The position numbers were made by a program, and so were the translations under genes. The notes beneath the pieces were generated by a model. It was not told where the DNA came from and searched no databases. It saw nothing but the letters and a program-made list of their open reading frames with translations. DNA of 53,606 nt. Origin: CAZPRY01 sp964589175 (GTDB taxonomy: Bacteria; Fidelibacterota; UBA2242). Of the stretch, positions 24,621 to 33,350 are shown one piece after another. Within the stretch, counting starts at the first letter, position 1. Each line of letters begins with the position of its first letter. The stretch is taken from NCBI GenBank assembly GCA_964589175.1, contig CAZPRY010000029.1:1-53606 (forward strand). Direction: 5' to 3'.

Positions 24621-26774
24621 TTAAAGGTTGGCATGAATGAATTCGGTTAACTTCTCAAAAAGGTCGATACGCGCAGCATCATCGCTAATGCCGTGTTTCC
24701 GGTTCGGATAACTGCGATATTCAAATCGTTTATTATACTCGATGAGTTTATCGACGAAGACTGCGCTCTGCTGGTAATGAACATTATCATCGGCCAAACC
24801 GTGGGCGAGAAACAGATCGGCTTTGATATTATCAGCAAAATTAAGCGGGGAACTCTCTTCGTAACTTTCGGGATTATTCCTAGGAAGTCCCATATACCTC
24901 TCAGTGTAAATCGAGTCGTAGTACTTCCAATGGGTAACCGGCGCAATCGCGATCCCGATTTTAAACACGGCCGGCGCTTTGGCTAGAGCCATTAAGGTCA
25001 TATAGCCGCCGTAGCTCCAGCCCCAGATTCCGATGCGCCCGGGATCGACATAATCCAGGGATTTCAGATAATCGACGCCGGCAAGTTGATCTTCCAGTTC
25101 CAACTTTCCCAGTTGTATATAAATATCGCGCTCCCAATCGCGCCCGCGTCCATAACTTCCCCGGTTATCCAGGATAAAGACGATGTATCCCAATTGAGAG
25201 AGCATCTGGTGCCAGGGACTTGCGAAATAATCTCGTGATTCCTGAGCATGCGGCCCGCCGTAGACATTGATCAGCACGGGATATTTTTTCTGCGGATCGA
25301 AATCGTTCGGCAGCAGCATCGAAGCAAATAGCTTTCCCCCGTTTTTCGAAGGAACTTCCAGAAATTGCCAGTGGCCGAAGCCGAATTTCTCGGCGTCAAA
25401 TCCATCATTCTGATACAATGTGGCTTTGCGGCGCCCGTCGATATCGGCAAGAAACACTTTCGCCGGAGTGTCGATCGTCGAATAGAATTCGATAAAATAC
25501 TTGAAGTTAGGAGCGAAGAGGGCCCGGTGCGTTCCGGGTCCTTTATCGATGACGGCCAGCTCGCCGCTGGTGAGACAAACGGAACCGATATGCCGTTCCC
25601 GCAGGTTTGGCGCATTCGATGTAAAATAGACAAACTTGCCTTTCTCATCGACTGCGTTCAGTTCCGTCACATTCCACCGGCCGACGGTCAGCTGCTGCAA
25701 TATCTTGCCGTTGTTGTCATACAGGTACAGATGGGCATAGCCGTCTTTTTCCGAATACCAGATGAACTGCTCCGTTTCCCTACAAAAATGATACAGATCG
25801 TAAATATTAAGCCAGTAGGGGTCTTTCTCTTCCAGGATCAGATCGCAGCTGGCGGTTTCAATATTTGCAAAGTACAGTTTCAGGTGATTTTGTCCACGAT
25901 TCAAGGTCTGCAAGGCAATTCGTTTGGAATCCGGCAACCAGTCAAAACGCGGGATGTATTCCATGTCGATGGTCTGGCATTCGACCCAGTTCACCTGCTG
26001 ATTGTCGATGCGGATGATCCCGATCTGTACACGCGGATTGGAATCGCCGGCTTTGGGGTAATATTGCCAGCGAATTTTGGGGTGCACATCCGTCCAGTCC
26101 GGAATCGGAAACCGGAATTCCCGGCTCCGATCGGTCTGCATAAATGCAATCTTTTTACTATCCTCGGACCACCGATAGGCGCTCTTCAGAGAAAATTCCT
26201 CTTTATAAACCCAATCCGGCACTCCGTTCAGTAGGTTCTCCGTACCGCTGCGGGTCAACTGGATAATCCGCCCTCCCCCGCTCTCAATCAGAAACAGGTT
26301 ATAATCCTGCACGAAACTGATAAAACGGGAATCGGGTGAAATCTGGACATCGTTTTTGGGTTTGCCATCCTCCGTCAAACGGACACTCGCTCCGGTTTCC
26401 CGATCGTACCGGAACAGATCCCGTCCGCCTTTTAAAACAAAAAAACTTCCATCGGGAGCTTGCAGTACGGAATCCGGGTAGAACCGGATTGTATCGCTTC
26501 CTTCGATCCAGCGCATATCAGTAGTGGTCAGTAAAGTATCGATCGTACCTTCCGTCAGGTTGTACTGCAGAAGATAACGATCGTGCTCATTTTTGGGGTA
26601 GCAGTACAGAATTGATTTGCTGTCGACACCCCACTGAAAGTTCATCTTTTTATGCTGATTGTACTGCAATCCCGGAAACTTGTAGATATCCCGCACCGAG
26701 AACCGCGGCAGCGCTTCCGCTCCCACTATCCAGGGTAAAAACAGGAGTAAAATTCCCGGCTTCTTCCAGTTCAT
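24621..26774 (-). CDS. Dipeptidyl peptidase IV-like S9B serine peptidase
   Basis: A 717-aa exported prolyl-oligopeptidase-family enzyme. A signal peptide (KPGILLLFLPWIVGAEA) precedes an eight-bladed beta-propeller with a DPP IV-like double-Glu region (VPDWVYKEEFSLKSAYRW). The C-terminal alpha/beta hydrolase carries nucleophile Ser in GIWGWSYGGYMTL, Asp in AHGLADDNVH, and His in RKHGISDD. It should release Xaa-Pro dipeptides from peptides in the periplasm. Full length. It is 13 bp after the DinG-like gene and upstream of the MenA fusion. Confidence 0.93.
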   Translation of the reverse strand: MNWKKPGILLLFLPWIVGAEALPRFSVRDIYKFPGLQYNQHKKMNFQWGVDSKSILYCYPKNEHDRYLLQYNLTEGTIDTLLTTTDMRWIEGSDTIRFYPDSVLQAPDGSFFVLKGGRDLFRYDRETGASVRLTEDGKPKNDVQISPDSRFISFVQDYNLFLIESGGGRIIQLTRSGTENLLNGVPDWVYKEEFSLKSAYRWSEDSKKIAFMQTDRSREFRFPIPDWTDVHPKIRWQYYPKAGDSNPRVQIGIIRIDNQQVNWVECQTIDMEYIPRFDWLPDSKRIALQTLNRGQNHLKLYFANIETASCDLILEEKDPYWLNIYDLYHFCRETEQFIWYSEKDGYAHLYLYDNNGKILQQLTVGRWNVTELNAVDEKGKFVYFTSNAPNLRERHIGSVCLTSGELAVIDKGPGTHRALFAPNFKYFIEFYSTIDTPAKVFLADIDGRRKATLYQNDGFDAEKFGFGHWQFLEVPSKNGGKLFASMLLPNDFDPQKKYPVLINVYGGPHAQESRDYFASPWHQMLSQLGYIVFILDNRGSYGRGRDWERDIYIQLGKLELEDQLAGVDYLKSLDYVDPGRIGIWGWSYGGYMTLMALAKAPAVFKIGIAIAPVTHWKYYDSIYTERYMGLPRNNPESYEESSPLNFADNIKADLFLAHGLADDNVHYQQSAVFVDKLIEYNKRFEYRSYPNRKHGISDDAARIDLFEKLTEFIHANL

Positions 26775-26787
26775 TGACGGTTTCCCT

Positions 26788-29649
26788 TTATCTGAAAAAC
26801 TTCTTTAATTCCTGCAACAGGCGATCTTCGCCGACGATCGATTCCGATTCCACCGGCAATGATTCCTTGAAAATCCGGCCGTAGCGTTTGAGATCGATCC
26901 GCTGATCCAGGTTAATCACAACGCCCACATCGGTGGACGATCGAATCAGGCGCCCGACGCCCTGCCGGAATTTTAATACGGCTTCCGGTAAATAATATTC
27001 GAAGAACGGCTCGCGTCCCTCCTTTTTCAACTTCTCGGCATTGGCCTCGATGATCGGTTCCGAGGGTACCGAAAAGGGCATCTTGTCGATCACCAGGATT
27101 TCCAGCGCCGGTCCGATGATATCGACTCCCTCCCAAAAACTCATGGTTCCGAATAGAACCGACTCTTTTTCGGCCCGGAATTTTTCCAAAATCGAAGTGC
27201 GCGAGCTGCCCGATTTCTGAGCATAGAGGTTGATATTCAGGCGATTGAATACGGGCGCGACTTTGCGATAGGCATTCATCAATCCGGAGTAAGAAGTGAA
27301 CAAAACCAGAATGCCTTTATGCACTTCCTCGGCCAGCCGGATGAGTAGCGAAACGATCGTGTCGGAATTATTTTCCTGCCCCTGCCTGGCGTGGAAAGTG
27401 AAAAAGCGCATCTGCTCGGCGTAATGAAACGGCGAGCCGATGGAATCGAAATGCAGCGTCTCTTCCGGCAGAAAGCCGATCCCCGTTCGCTGGCGCATAT
27501 AATCGAAGGAATCTGCAATACGCAGGGTCGCCGATGTCAGGATCGTGCTGCCGGTACCGGCATAGATTTTCTCGTGCAACGAGGTGGAAATATTCAGCGG
27601 CGTACAGGCCAGTTCGACCGAGGTCTCTTTGCCGTCCGAGCCGATCTCGTACCAGTAGATCAAATCCTCATCGTCAGCGGAAGTGATAATTTCCAGGCTC
27701 GTCTGAATATCCGCCAGATCAGTCAAAGCGTTCTTGAGATCAAGGCGCAATTCGTTGATGATCTGCGGATTATCCGACACCAACTCTTCGAGTTTGTTCA
27801 GCATGCCTTTCAGCGATCGATTCAGGTCGGCCAGCCCGTTGATTAATTCATCAGTCGCAAGGTTGAAATTAGGAAAGGCCGCCGAGTAAGAGGTGTAGCG
27901 TTTCTTCACGCCGAACTTGCGGGCGTTCTCGCCCCCTTCCAATGTCTTTTCCGTGGCAATCCGGCGGAAATAATCGGTGGCCTGTTGTCGTGAGTCATCG
28001 ACATCTTTTTTAACGGTCTCGATATGGTGAATCAAATCCGAATTTTTAAATTGCTTTGAAACGTTCATCACATCAGCCAGCAAACCATGCTCGGTGCGGG
28101 TACTGCTGGAGATCCCGTTCAGCAGATAGCGCAGACGATAAAGGTTGATTTTGGAGGCAAAATAACTGTAGGCGTTCTTCTCCAGGTTATGGGCTTCATC
28201 TACAATGAGCGCGTCGTACTCGGGCAGAACCTTGTTGTCGGACGCGGCATCGGCCAGCAACAGGGAGTGATTGACGACCAGAAGGTTGGCGCTGTAGGCC
28301 GCATCCTTCAATTTGCCGAGATAGCAGCCGCCGTATTTATGACAGGCCGGCGTCGTGCAGTAACCCGGCTCCGAACAGATTTCATTCCAGATATAGGCCA
28401 TACGGCTGAGTTTGAATCCGCCATTCTCGGCGATGTCGCCCGTCTTCGTATGCTTCAGCCAGACCACAATCGGTAAGATTGCGGAACGATTGCCGATGTG
28501 CAGTTTATTGGGCAGATCGGCCAGCAGCCGATACCATTTTGTAAGACAGATGTAATTACCGCGTCCCTTGAGAAGCACGGCTTTAAACGGAATATCGAGT
28601 TTATCCCGGATGAACGGAATCTCTTTATAGAATATTTGTTCCTGCAGCGTTTTGGTATTGCTGGCTACGGCGATGCGGCCCACCGTTTCCCGGGCGCGGT
28701 AAAGTTGAACGATGGCCGGAATCAGGTAAGCCAGCGATTTCCCGACGCCGGTGCCCGCTTCGATCATGGCGGACTCGTTATTGCTCAGGGCATCGAAAAC
28801 AATTTCGGCCATTTTTATCTGCTGCGGGCGCTCCTCATAATTCAATAACTGTTCGGAGATTGCGCCGCCGTTCCCGAAGAAATGCCGGGCCAATTCCCTT
28901 GAGGACTGCTTTAGAGATGCTTCATCGGCATAAGCCGGTTCCTGATTACCCGCAATGTTGTCCGGCGGAATCCAATCGATCTGCGGCAGTTTCTGTTTTG
29001 CCAGCGATTTGGTTTGGATATGCCGTCTTGCCAGGTTGTGAAACAACCATTTATTGGGATCGTCCGTATCCTTGAGGATCATGTTAATCGTCTGCAGCGT
29101 TTCGAGATCATAGAGCGCCGCCCGCTCAATGAGCGCCAGGAAGATTTTACCGGTGAAAAGCGTATCCGCGCCGGCCCGATGCGCGTTTTCGACGGCTACC
29201 CCGCAATACCGGGCAACGGTTGTCAGTTTATGATCCGAAAGATAAAAATAGAAAGTTTGTGCGAGCAGCAGCGTATCGTATAGCAAATTTGAGAGGGAAG
29301 TCTTGCGTCTTTTCCGGTGCAGGGCTGCTTTCAGAAAAGAGATATCGAAACTGATGTTGTGGGCGACCAGTGGATTGTCCCCGATAAATTCGAGCACCTT
29401 TGCCAGAGATTTTTCGAAGGGCTCCTGACCGGCGATCATGGCATTACTGATGCCGGTCAACTCCTCGATCTCCGGCGTAATGGCCTGCCCCGGATTACAG
29501 AGAAAACTCAAAGTTTCCTCAGCGACTCCGTCTTTGAAACGCATAGCCGCAAACTCGATGATGCGGTCATGGGCCGGATCCAGCCCGGTGGTTTCGACAT
29601 CGAAAACGACGAATTGACTCAGTTGTAATACATCAAGCAGTTCAGTCAT
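26788..29649 (-). CDS. DnaQ-type exonuclease fused to DinG-family helicase
   Basis: A 953-aa protein. Residues about 10-170 are a DEDDh 3'-5' exonuclease (VVFDVETTGLD, HNISFDISFL, HRAGADTLFTG). The rest is an XPD/DinG-type superfamily 2 helicase: Walker A MIEAGTGVGKSLAYL, DEAH box LIVDEAHNLEKN, late motif GVGRLIRS, and a cysteine set (CLTKWY, CSEPGYCTTPACHKYGGC) placed like the Fe-S domain. This exonuclease-DinG fusion is common in Firmicutes and other phyla. It probably unwinds or processes DNA with 5' tails or R-loops in repair. It lies 12 bp downstream of the GGR-type reductase. Confidence 0.92.
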   Translation of the reverse strand: MTELLDVLQLSQFVVFDVETTGLDPAHDRIIEFAAMRFKDGVAEETLSFLCNPGQAITPEIEELTGISNAMIAGQEPFEKSLAKVLEFIGDNPLVAHNISFDISFLKAALHRKRRKTSLSNLLYDTLLLAQTFYFYLSDHKLTTVARYCGVAVENAHRAGADTLFTGKIFLALIERAALYDLETLQTINMILKDTDDPNKWLFHNLARRHIQTKSLAKQKLPQIDWIPPDNIAGNQEPAYADEASLKQSSRELARHFFGNGGAISEQLLNYEERPQQIKMAEIVFDALSNNESAMIEAGTGVGKSLAYLIPAIVQLYRARETVGRIAVASNTKTLQEQIFYKEIPFIRDKLDIPFKAVLLKGRGNYICLTKWYRLLADLPNKLHIGNRSAILPIVVWLKHTKTGDIAENGGFKLSRMAYIWNEICSEPGYCTTPACHKYGGCYLGKLKDAAYSANLLVVNHSLLLADAASDNKVLPEYDALIVDEAHNLEKNAYSYFASKINLYRLRYLLNGISSSTRTEHGLLADVMNVSKQFKNSDLIHHIETVKKDVDDSRQQATDYFRRIATEKTLEGGENARKFGVKKRYTSYSAAFPNFNLATDELINGLADLNRSLKGMLNKLEELVSDNPQIINELRLDLKNALTDLADIQTSLEIITSADDEDLIYWYEIGSDGKETSVELACTPLNISTSLHEKIYAGTGSTILTSATLRIADSFDYMRQRTGIGFLPEETLHFDSIGSPFHYAEQMRFFTFHARQGQENNSDTIVSLLIRLAEEVHKGILVLFTSYSGLMNAYRKVAPVFNRLNINLYAQKSGSSRTSILEKFRAEKESVLFGTMSFWEGVDIIGPALEILVIDKMPFSVPSEPIIEANAEKLKKEGREPFFEYYLPEAVLKFRQGVGRLIRSSTDVGVVINLDQRIDLKRYGRIFKESLPVESESIVGEDRLLQELKKFFR

Positions 29650-29661
29650 GTAAGCATCTAT

Positions 29662-30840
29662 CTATGAAAATTGGGCAAAAAGTTTGATCACGTCCAACAA
29701 TAATGAAGGTTTATTTCGGATCGCGGTTTTAAATAACTTAAGGAGAGTCAATTTTTCGGCCGGGATGCCCTGCAGGTTAGCAGCCAGATCGTCCAGATCC
29801 TTATCGGTCAATTTGGTGATCCACTCCTTCACGCGGTACATCCGGACATAGTCCTTCCCGTGACTGCGGTTCCAGACGTTCTCATATTCCTTCAGAGAGG
29901 CGGCGCTGTAATCCCGCTTCTCGAAAGCCTTCGAAGCCACGATTCCGGACAGGCGGCCCGAGGTTAAACTTGCGGCGATGCCTCCGCCGGTAACCGGATT
30001 CACCTGGCGGGCGGCGTCACCCACAATCAGAAGCCCGTCGGTTGCCAGCGTGCTCAGGCATTTCGATACGGGAACTCCACCGGCAACAGTTGTCAGCGCT
30101 ACAGCGTTAGGATAAAACTCCGCCAGGAATTCTTTCAGATAATCCATGGCGGAAGTAGGCCCGGCTTTGGCGCCGTTCACGCCCAGTCCGATATTCGCGC
30201 TGTTTTCGCCTTTCGGAAAAACCCAGGCATAACCGCCCGGCGCCCAGCGTTCTGAAAAATAGAATTCGATCTGGCTTGCTTCAACATCGATATTGGAAAC
30301 CAGCATCTGGGCGCAACTTTCGATGTCCTTCAGGGCGGTCTGAGTACGGATTCCGGCAAAGCGCGCAATCCGCGATTCCACACCATCCGCAGCGATCACC
30401 ATTCCGGCACGCACTTTTTTATCTTCACCAAATTGTTTGACATAAAGTGTTTGAGGTCCGTCGGCCTGAAATTCGACCTTATGCACATAACTCTTGGTAT
30501 GAATGCGCACACCGGCTTTGGCGGCTTCCAGCGCCAGGGCATGATCGAAGAGCCGGCGATGCAGGATAGCGCCCTTGGCCGGGCTAAGCATCTTCACTTC
30601 TTTGCCGGCCGGCGAGACGAGTTTTATACGGTCGAATTCCTGGGCAATCCACTGTGAATCCAGGGGAATGAACTCGGAAAGATGATCCAGCCCGGCGGCC
30701 TCGGCGCAACGCACCGGTATGCCGATCTCACGGTCTTTTTCGAACAATGCGACCGAAGCGCCGCCCTGTGCCGCAAACCGGGCGGCAGTACTCCCGGCGG
30801 GACCGCCGCCGACGACCACGATATCATATTCTTCTTTCAC
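29662..30840 (-). CDS. Geranylgeranyl reductase-family FAD oxidoreductase
   Basis: A 392-aa flavoprotein of the geranylgeranyl reductase family. The FAD-binding Rossmann motif is DIVVVGGGPAGSTAARFA, the second FAD motif LLIVGDAARQVNPVTGGG, and the family substrate-pocket motif PGGYAWVFPKG is present. Relatives saturate polyprenyl chains of archaeal lipids, chlorophyll or menaquinone. The start is GTG 30840, which overlaps the ferredoxin stop as GTGA (30837-30840), with GGGAG upstream; the longer reading to 30906 lies wholly inside the ferredoxin gene. Being coupled to a ferredoxin, which is a known electron donor for archaeal GGR, supports a reductase role. The substrate is inferred, not seen. 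Confidence 0.88.
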   Translation of the reverse strand: MKEEYDIVVVGGGPAGSTAARFAAQGGASVALFEKDREIGIPVRCAEAAGLDHLSEFIPLDSQWIAQEFDRIKLVSPAGKEVKMLSPAKGAILHRRLFDHALALEAAKAGVRIHTKSYVHKVEFQADGPQTLYVKQFGEDKKVRAGMVIAADGVESRIARFAGIRTQTALKDIESCAQMLVSNIDVEASQIEFYFSERWAPGGYAWVFPKGENSANIGLGVNGAKAGPTSAMDYLKEFLAEFYPNAVALTTVAGGVPVSKCLSTLATDGLLIVGDAARQVNPVTGGGIAASLTSGRLSGIVASKAFEKRDYSAASLKEYENVWNRSHGKDYVRMYRVKEWITKLTDKDLDDLAANLQGIPAEKLTLLKLFKTAIRNKPSLLLDVIKLFAQFS

Positions 30841-31025
30841 TCGGCGCTCCCGTCTTTCCGACTTGCCAGAGCCTGCACCGGGCAAATCCGGACACATAAC
30901 TCGCATTTTGTACAGACTTCATCATTGATTTGAAGATAGGTTTCCGCCAGTTCAATGCAATCTTCAGGGCAGACCGAAACACAGGTACCGCACAGGTCGC
31001 ATTTTTCGCGGTCGATCAGAATCAT
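30837..31025 (-). CDS. Small 2[4Fe-4S] ferredoxin
   Basis: A 62-aa bacterial ferredoxin with two CxxCxxCxxxC clusters (CDLCGTCVSVCP and CTKCELCVRICP), each expected to hold a [4Fe-4S] centre. It overlaps the upstream UbiA-like gene by 4 bp (ATGA) and the downstream GGR-type gene by 4 bp (GTGA), so the three are translationally coupled. It most likely feeds electrons to the GGR-type flavoprotein. Confidence 0.95.
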   Translation of the reverse strand: MILIDREKCDLCGTCVSVCPEDCIELAETYLQINDEVCTKCELCVRICPVQALASRKDGSAE

Positions 31026-31975
31026 TGTTCCTCCTCGATGTGAAAAGTTGGATAATATAGACCGAAACGCGCCTGATAATAAAACTTGCAGAAATAATAA
31101 TTGGCAAGCAGCACTATAAAAAACAGTGGAAATTCAACACAGAGCATCAGGAGGATGAAAAGAATCGGGTAGCGTAGCGTTCTAACCGCCCAGACTTCAT
31201 TGGGTTTGAAGAGTATTATAACGAACAAAACTGATGAAAGTAAACCGGCAATCGCAATAACAGGATCTTTGCTGATCATCCCGCCGGCAAAAGCCAGCAC
31301 AAACAGCAGGAAAGAAATCCTGATCCTGGCAAGCCGGCCGTCAGTCTGCTCCCCTTTTTTTACATAAACGCCGTTTTCAATCCTATTCTCCGGCAGATCC
31401 GCCAGCAGGTACAGGGCTGTCCAGCCCAGCAGGTATGGAATTGCGTAATAAAGTACCTGCAGTTGTACGTGACCGCTCAATATCCAACCGAAAACGAAAA
31501 GCAGCAAACCGGAGAATACGGCAGCGATGATTTTCAGAACAATATTTTCGCGCCAGAGAAAGGGCCGGTAATTCATCACAAATCCGTTCAGGAAGACGAA
31601 GAGCGAAGCTAGCAGGAAGAGATGGAGATTAACCACGCCAATGAGGAGAAGCGCAATCCCTATCGAAATAACCGCGATGAGACCGGCCGTTTTGGGTGGG
31701 ATGTTATCCTTTGAAAGCAGTTCGTCAATCCTGGAATTGTGTTCGCCCTGCCGCAGCATAGAAACCATCGAAGCGGCGCCGGCCGCGACCGTCATTAAAA
31801 CGATCATCAGAATATTGCTCCAGTTCAATTCAAATGACCACCACCGCATGTTTTCATTGAAAAAGTAACCGGCTCCATAACCGGCCGTCAGCATAGCCCA
31901 GATCGGGAAGAACAGCATCGGCCGGAAAATGAACAGATAATCCAGTTTTTTGATATATTTCTCTTTCACATTCAT
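31022..31975 (-). CDS. UbiA-like membrane protein with degenerate Asp-rich motifs
   Basis: A 317-aa membrane protein with about eight or nine hydrophobic helices, starting YLFIFRPMLFFPIWAMLTAG as in UbiA prenyltransferases. Where active enzymes have NDxxDxxxD, this one has QGEHNSRIDELLSKDNIPP, keeping only the last Asp. Where the second motif DxxxDxxxGD is expected it has ADLPENRIENGVY. It may be a diverged prenyltransferase, a non-catalytic relative or another isoprenoid-binding protein. It is coupled by ATGA to the ferredoxin and GGR-type gene. purF lies 14 bp upstream. Confidence 0.65.
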   Translation of the reverse strand: MNVKEKYIKKLDYLFIFRPMLFFPIWAMLTAGYGAGYFFNENMRWWSFELNWSNILMIVLMTVAAGAASMVSMLRQGEHNSRIDELLSKDNIPPKTAGLIAVISIGIALLLIGVVNLHLFLLASLFVFLNGFVMNYRPFLWRENIVLKIIAAVFSGLLLFVFGWILSGHVQLQVLYYAIPYLLGWTALYLLADLPENRIENGVYVKKGEQTDGRLARIRISFLLFVLAFAGGMISKDPVIAIAGLLSSVLFVIILFKPNEVWAVRTLRYPILFILLMLCVEFPLFFIVLLANYYFCKFYYQARFGLYYPTFHIEEEQ

Positions 31976-31989
31976 CCTGGCATCACTTT

Positions 31990-33342
31990 CTATTTATCTT
32001 TTTGTAACGGGACAACATATTTTCCGGTAAAACAGGCCGTACAGAAATGATTCCTGGGTAAGGTCATCGAATCCAGCATCGCATCGACGCTCAGGTACTC
32101 CAGGCTGTCTGCATCGATATGCTCGGCAATTTCGGCAACAGTTTTCTGATTGGCAATCAGTTCTTCCGGCGATGGGAAATCCATACCGTAAAAACAGGGG
32201 AAGCGAACCGGCGGAGAGCTGATGCGAATATGAATCTCTTTCGGGCCGGTTTTACGCACCATGCGCACCAGTTTCTTCAAGGTCGTTCCGCGCACGATGG
32301 AATCATCGACGATTACAATTTTGCGATCCTTCAGTACTCCGCCAACCGGATTGAATTTCAGTTTGGCGGTAAAATCGCGCATTCCCTGCGTTGGGTGGAT
32401 AAAAGACCGGCCGATATAGTGATTACGGATGAGTCCCAGCTCGAATTTGCAGTTGGAACGCCGCGAGTACCCCAGGGCCGTCGTATTGCTCGAATCCGGA
32501 ACGGAGATCACGATTTCCGCGCCCGGCGCAGGATTTTCCATCGCCAGTTTCTTGCCCAGTTTGCGGCGGGTTTTATCGACATATTCGCCGAATATTTTAC
32601 TGTCCGGCCGGGAGAAATAGATATATTCAAAAATGCAGTGTTTGGGACGCGGTTTCTCGATCTGGTAGGATTTTACTCCGTTGGAATCGATCACCAAAAC
32701 CTCACCGGGATTCACATCCCGGTCATATTCGGCACCCACCAGATCCAGGGCGCAGGTTTCCGAAGCTACCATCCGGGTAGATTCGAATGTTCCGATACAT
32801 AAGGGCCGGAATCCGTATTTGTCCCTAGCTGCGATCATCTTGTCTTTGTACATGATAATCAGGGAGTAAGCACCGCGCACCTTACGCAGCGCGTGCATCA
32901 GTTTCTCTTCAATCGTCTCCCCTTTGGAACGGGCCATGAGATGAATGATATACTCGCTGTCGGAGGTCGTTTGAAACAGCGCGCCGCTCTTTTCCAGCTT
33001 CGTTTTGTGGCTTTCCCAGTTTACCAGATTGCCGTTGTGACAAATCGCAATCTGCTCGTTTTTATAGTTGAAAATGAGCGGCTGAATGTTCTCCATGCGG
33101 CTGTCGCCATGAGTTGAATAACGCACATGCCCCAGGGCGATATCGCCCGGCAACTGCAACAATTTGCGCTGGTCCTCAAAAACTTCCGCCACGAGTCCGG
33201 CACCCCGGATCGCCCGTATCCTTTCTCCATCAAAAGCGGCAATTCCCACGCCCTCCTGCCCGCGATGCTGAAGCGCGTAGAGACTTAAATAGGCCAGGGT
33301 CGACGCCTCCTTATGATTGTAAATTCCGACAATTCCGCACAT
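31990..33342 (-). CDS. purF: Amidophosphoribosyltransferase
   Basis: A 450-aa PurF, first enzyme of purine synthesis, forming phosphoribosylamine from PRPP and glutamine. The N-terminal Ntn glutaminase begins MCGIVGIYN with Cys2 as nucleophile, so no long propeptide is present. Then LQHRGQEGVGI, HVRYSTHG, and the PRPP loop VIVDDSIVRGTT. Cysteines matching the Bacillus-type [4Fe-4S] set are seen (KHCIFEYIYF, FPCFYGMD, CTACFTGKYV). It lies 8 bp after the PHP gene and 14 bp before the UbiA-like gene; the neighbours share no obvious pathway with it. Confidence 0.97.
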   Translation of the reverse strand: MCGIVGIYNHKEASTLAYLSLYALQHRGQEGVGIAAFDGERIRAIRGAGLVAEVFEDQRKLLQLPGDIALGHVRYSTHGDSRMENIQPLIFNYKNEQIAICHNGNLVNWESHKTKLEKSGALFQTTSDSEYIIHLMARSKGETIEEKLMHALRKVRGAYSLIIMYKDKMIAARDKYGFRPLCIGTFESTRMVASETCALDLVGAEYDRDVNPGEVLVIDSNGVKSYQIEKPRPKHCIFEYIYFSRPDSKIFGEYVDKTRRKLGKKLAMENPAPGAEIVISVPDSSNTTALGYSRRSNCKFELGLIRNHYIGRSFIHPTQGMRDFTAKLKFNPVGGVLKDRKIVIVDDSIVRGTTLKKLVRMVRKTGPKEIHIRISSPPVRFPCFYGMDFPSPEELIANQKTVAEIAEHIDADSLEYLSVDAMLDSMTLPRNHFCTACFTGKYVVPLQKDK

Positions 33343-33350
33343 CTATTTGT

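Noticed and set aside
25365..26234. 289-codon plus-strand frame inside the DPP IV-like gene
   Set aside because: A shadow of a well-supported propeller-peptidase gene; composition follows the opposite strand.
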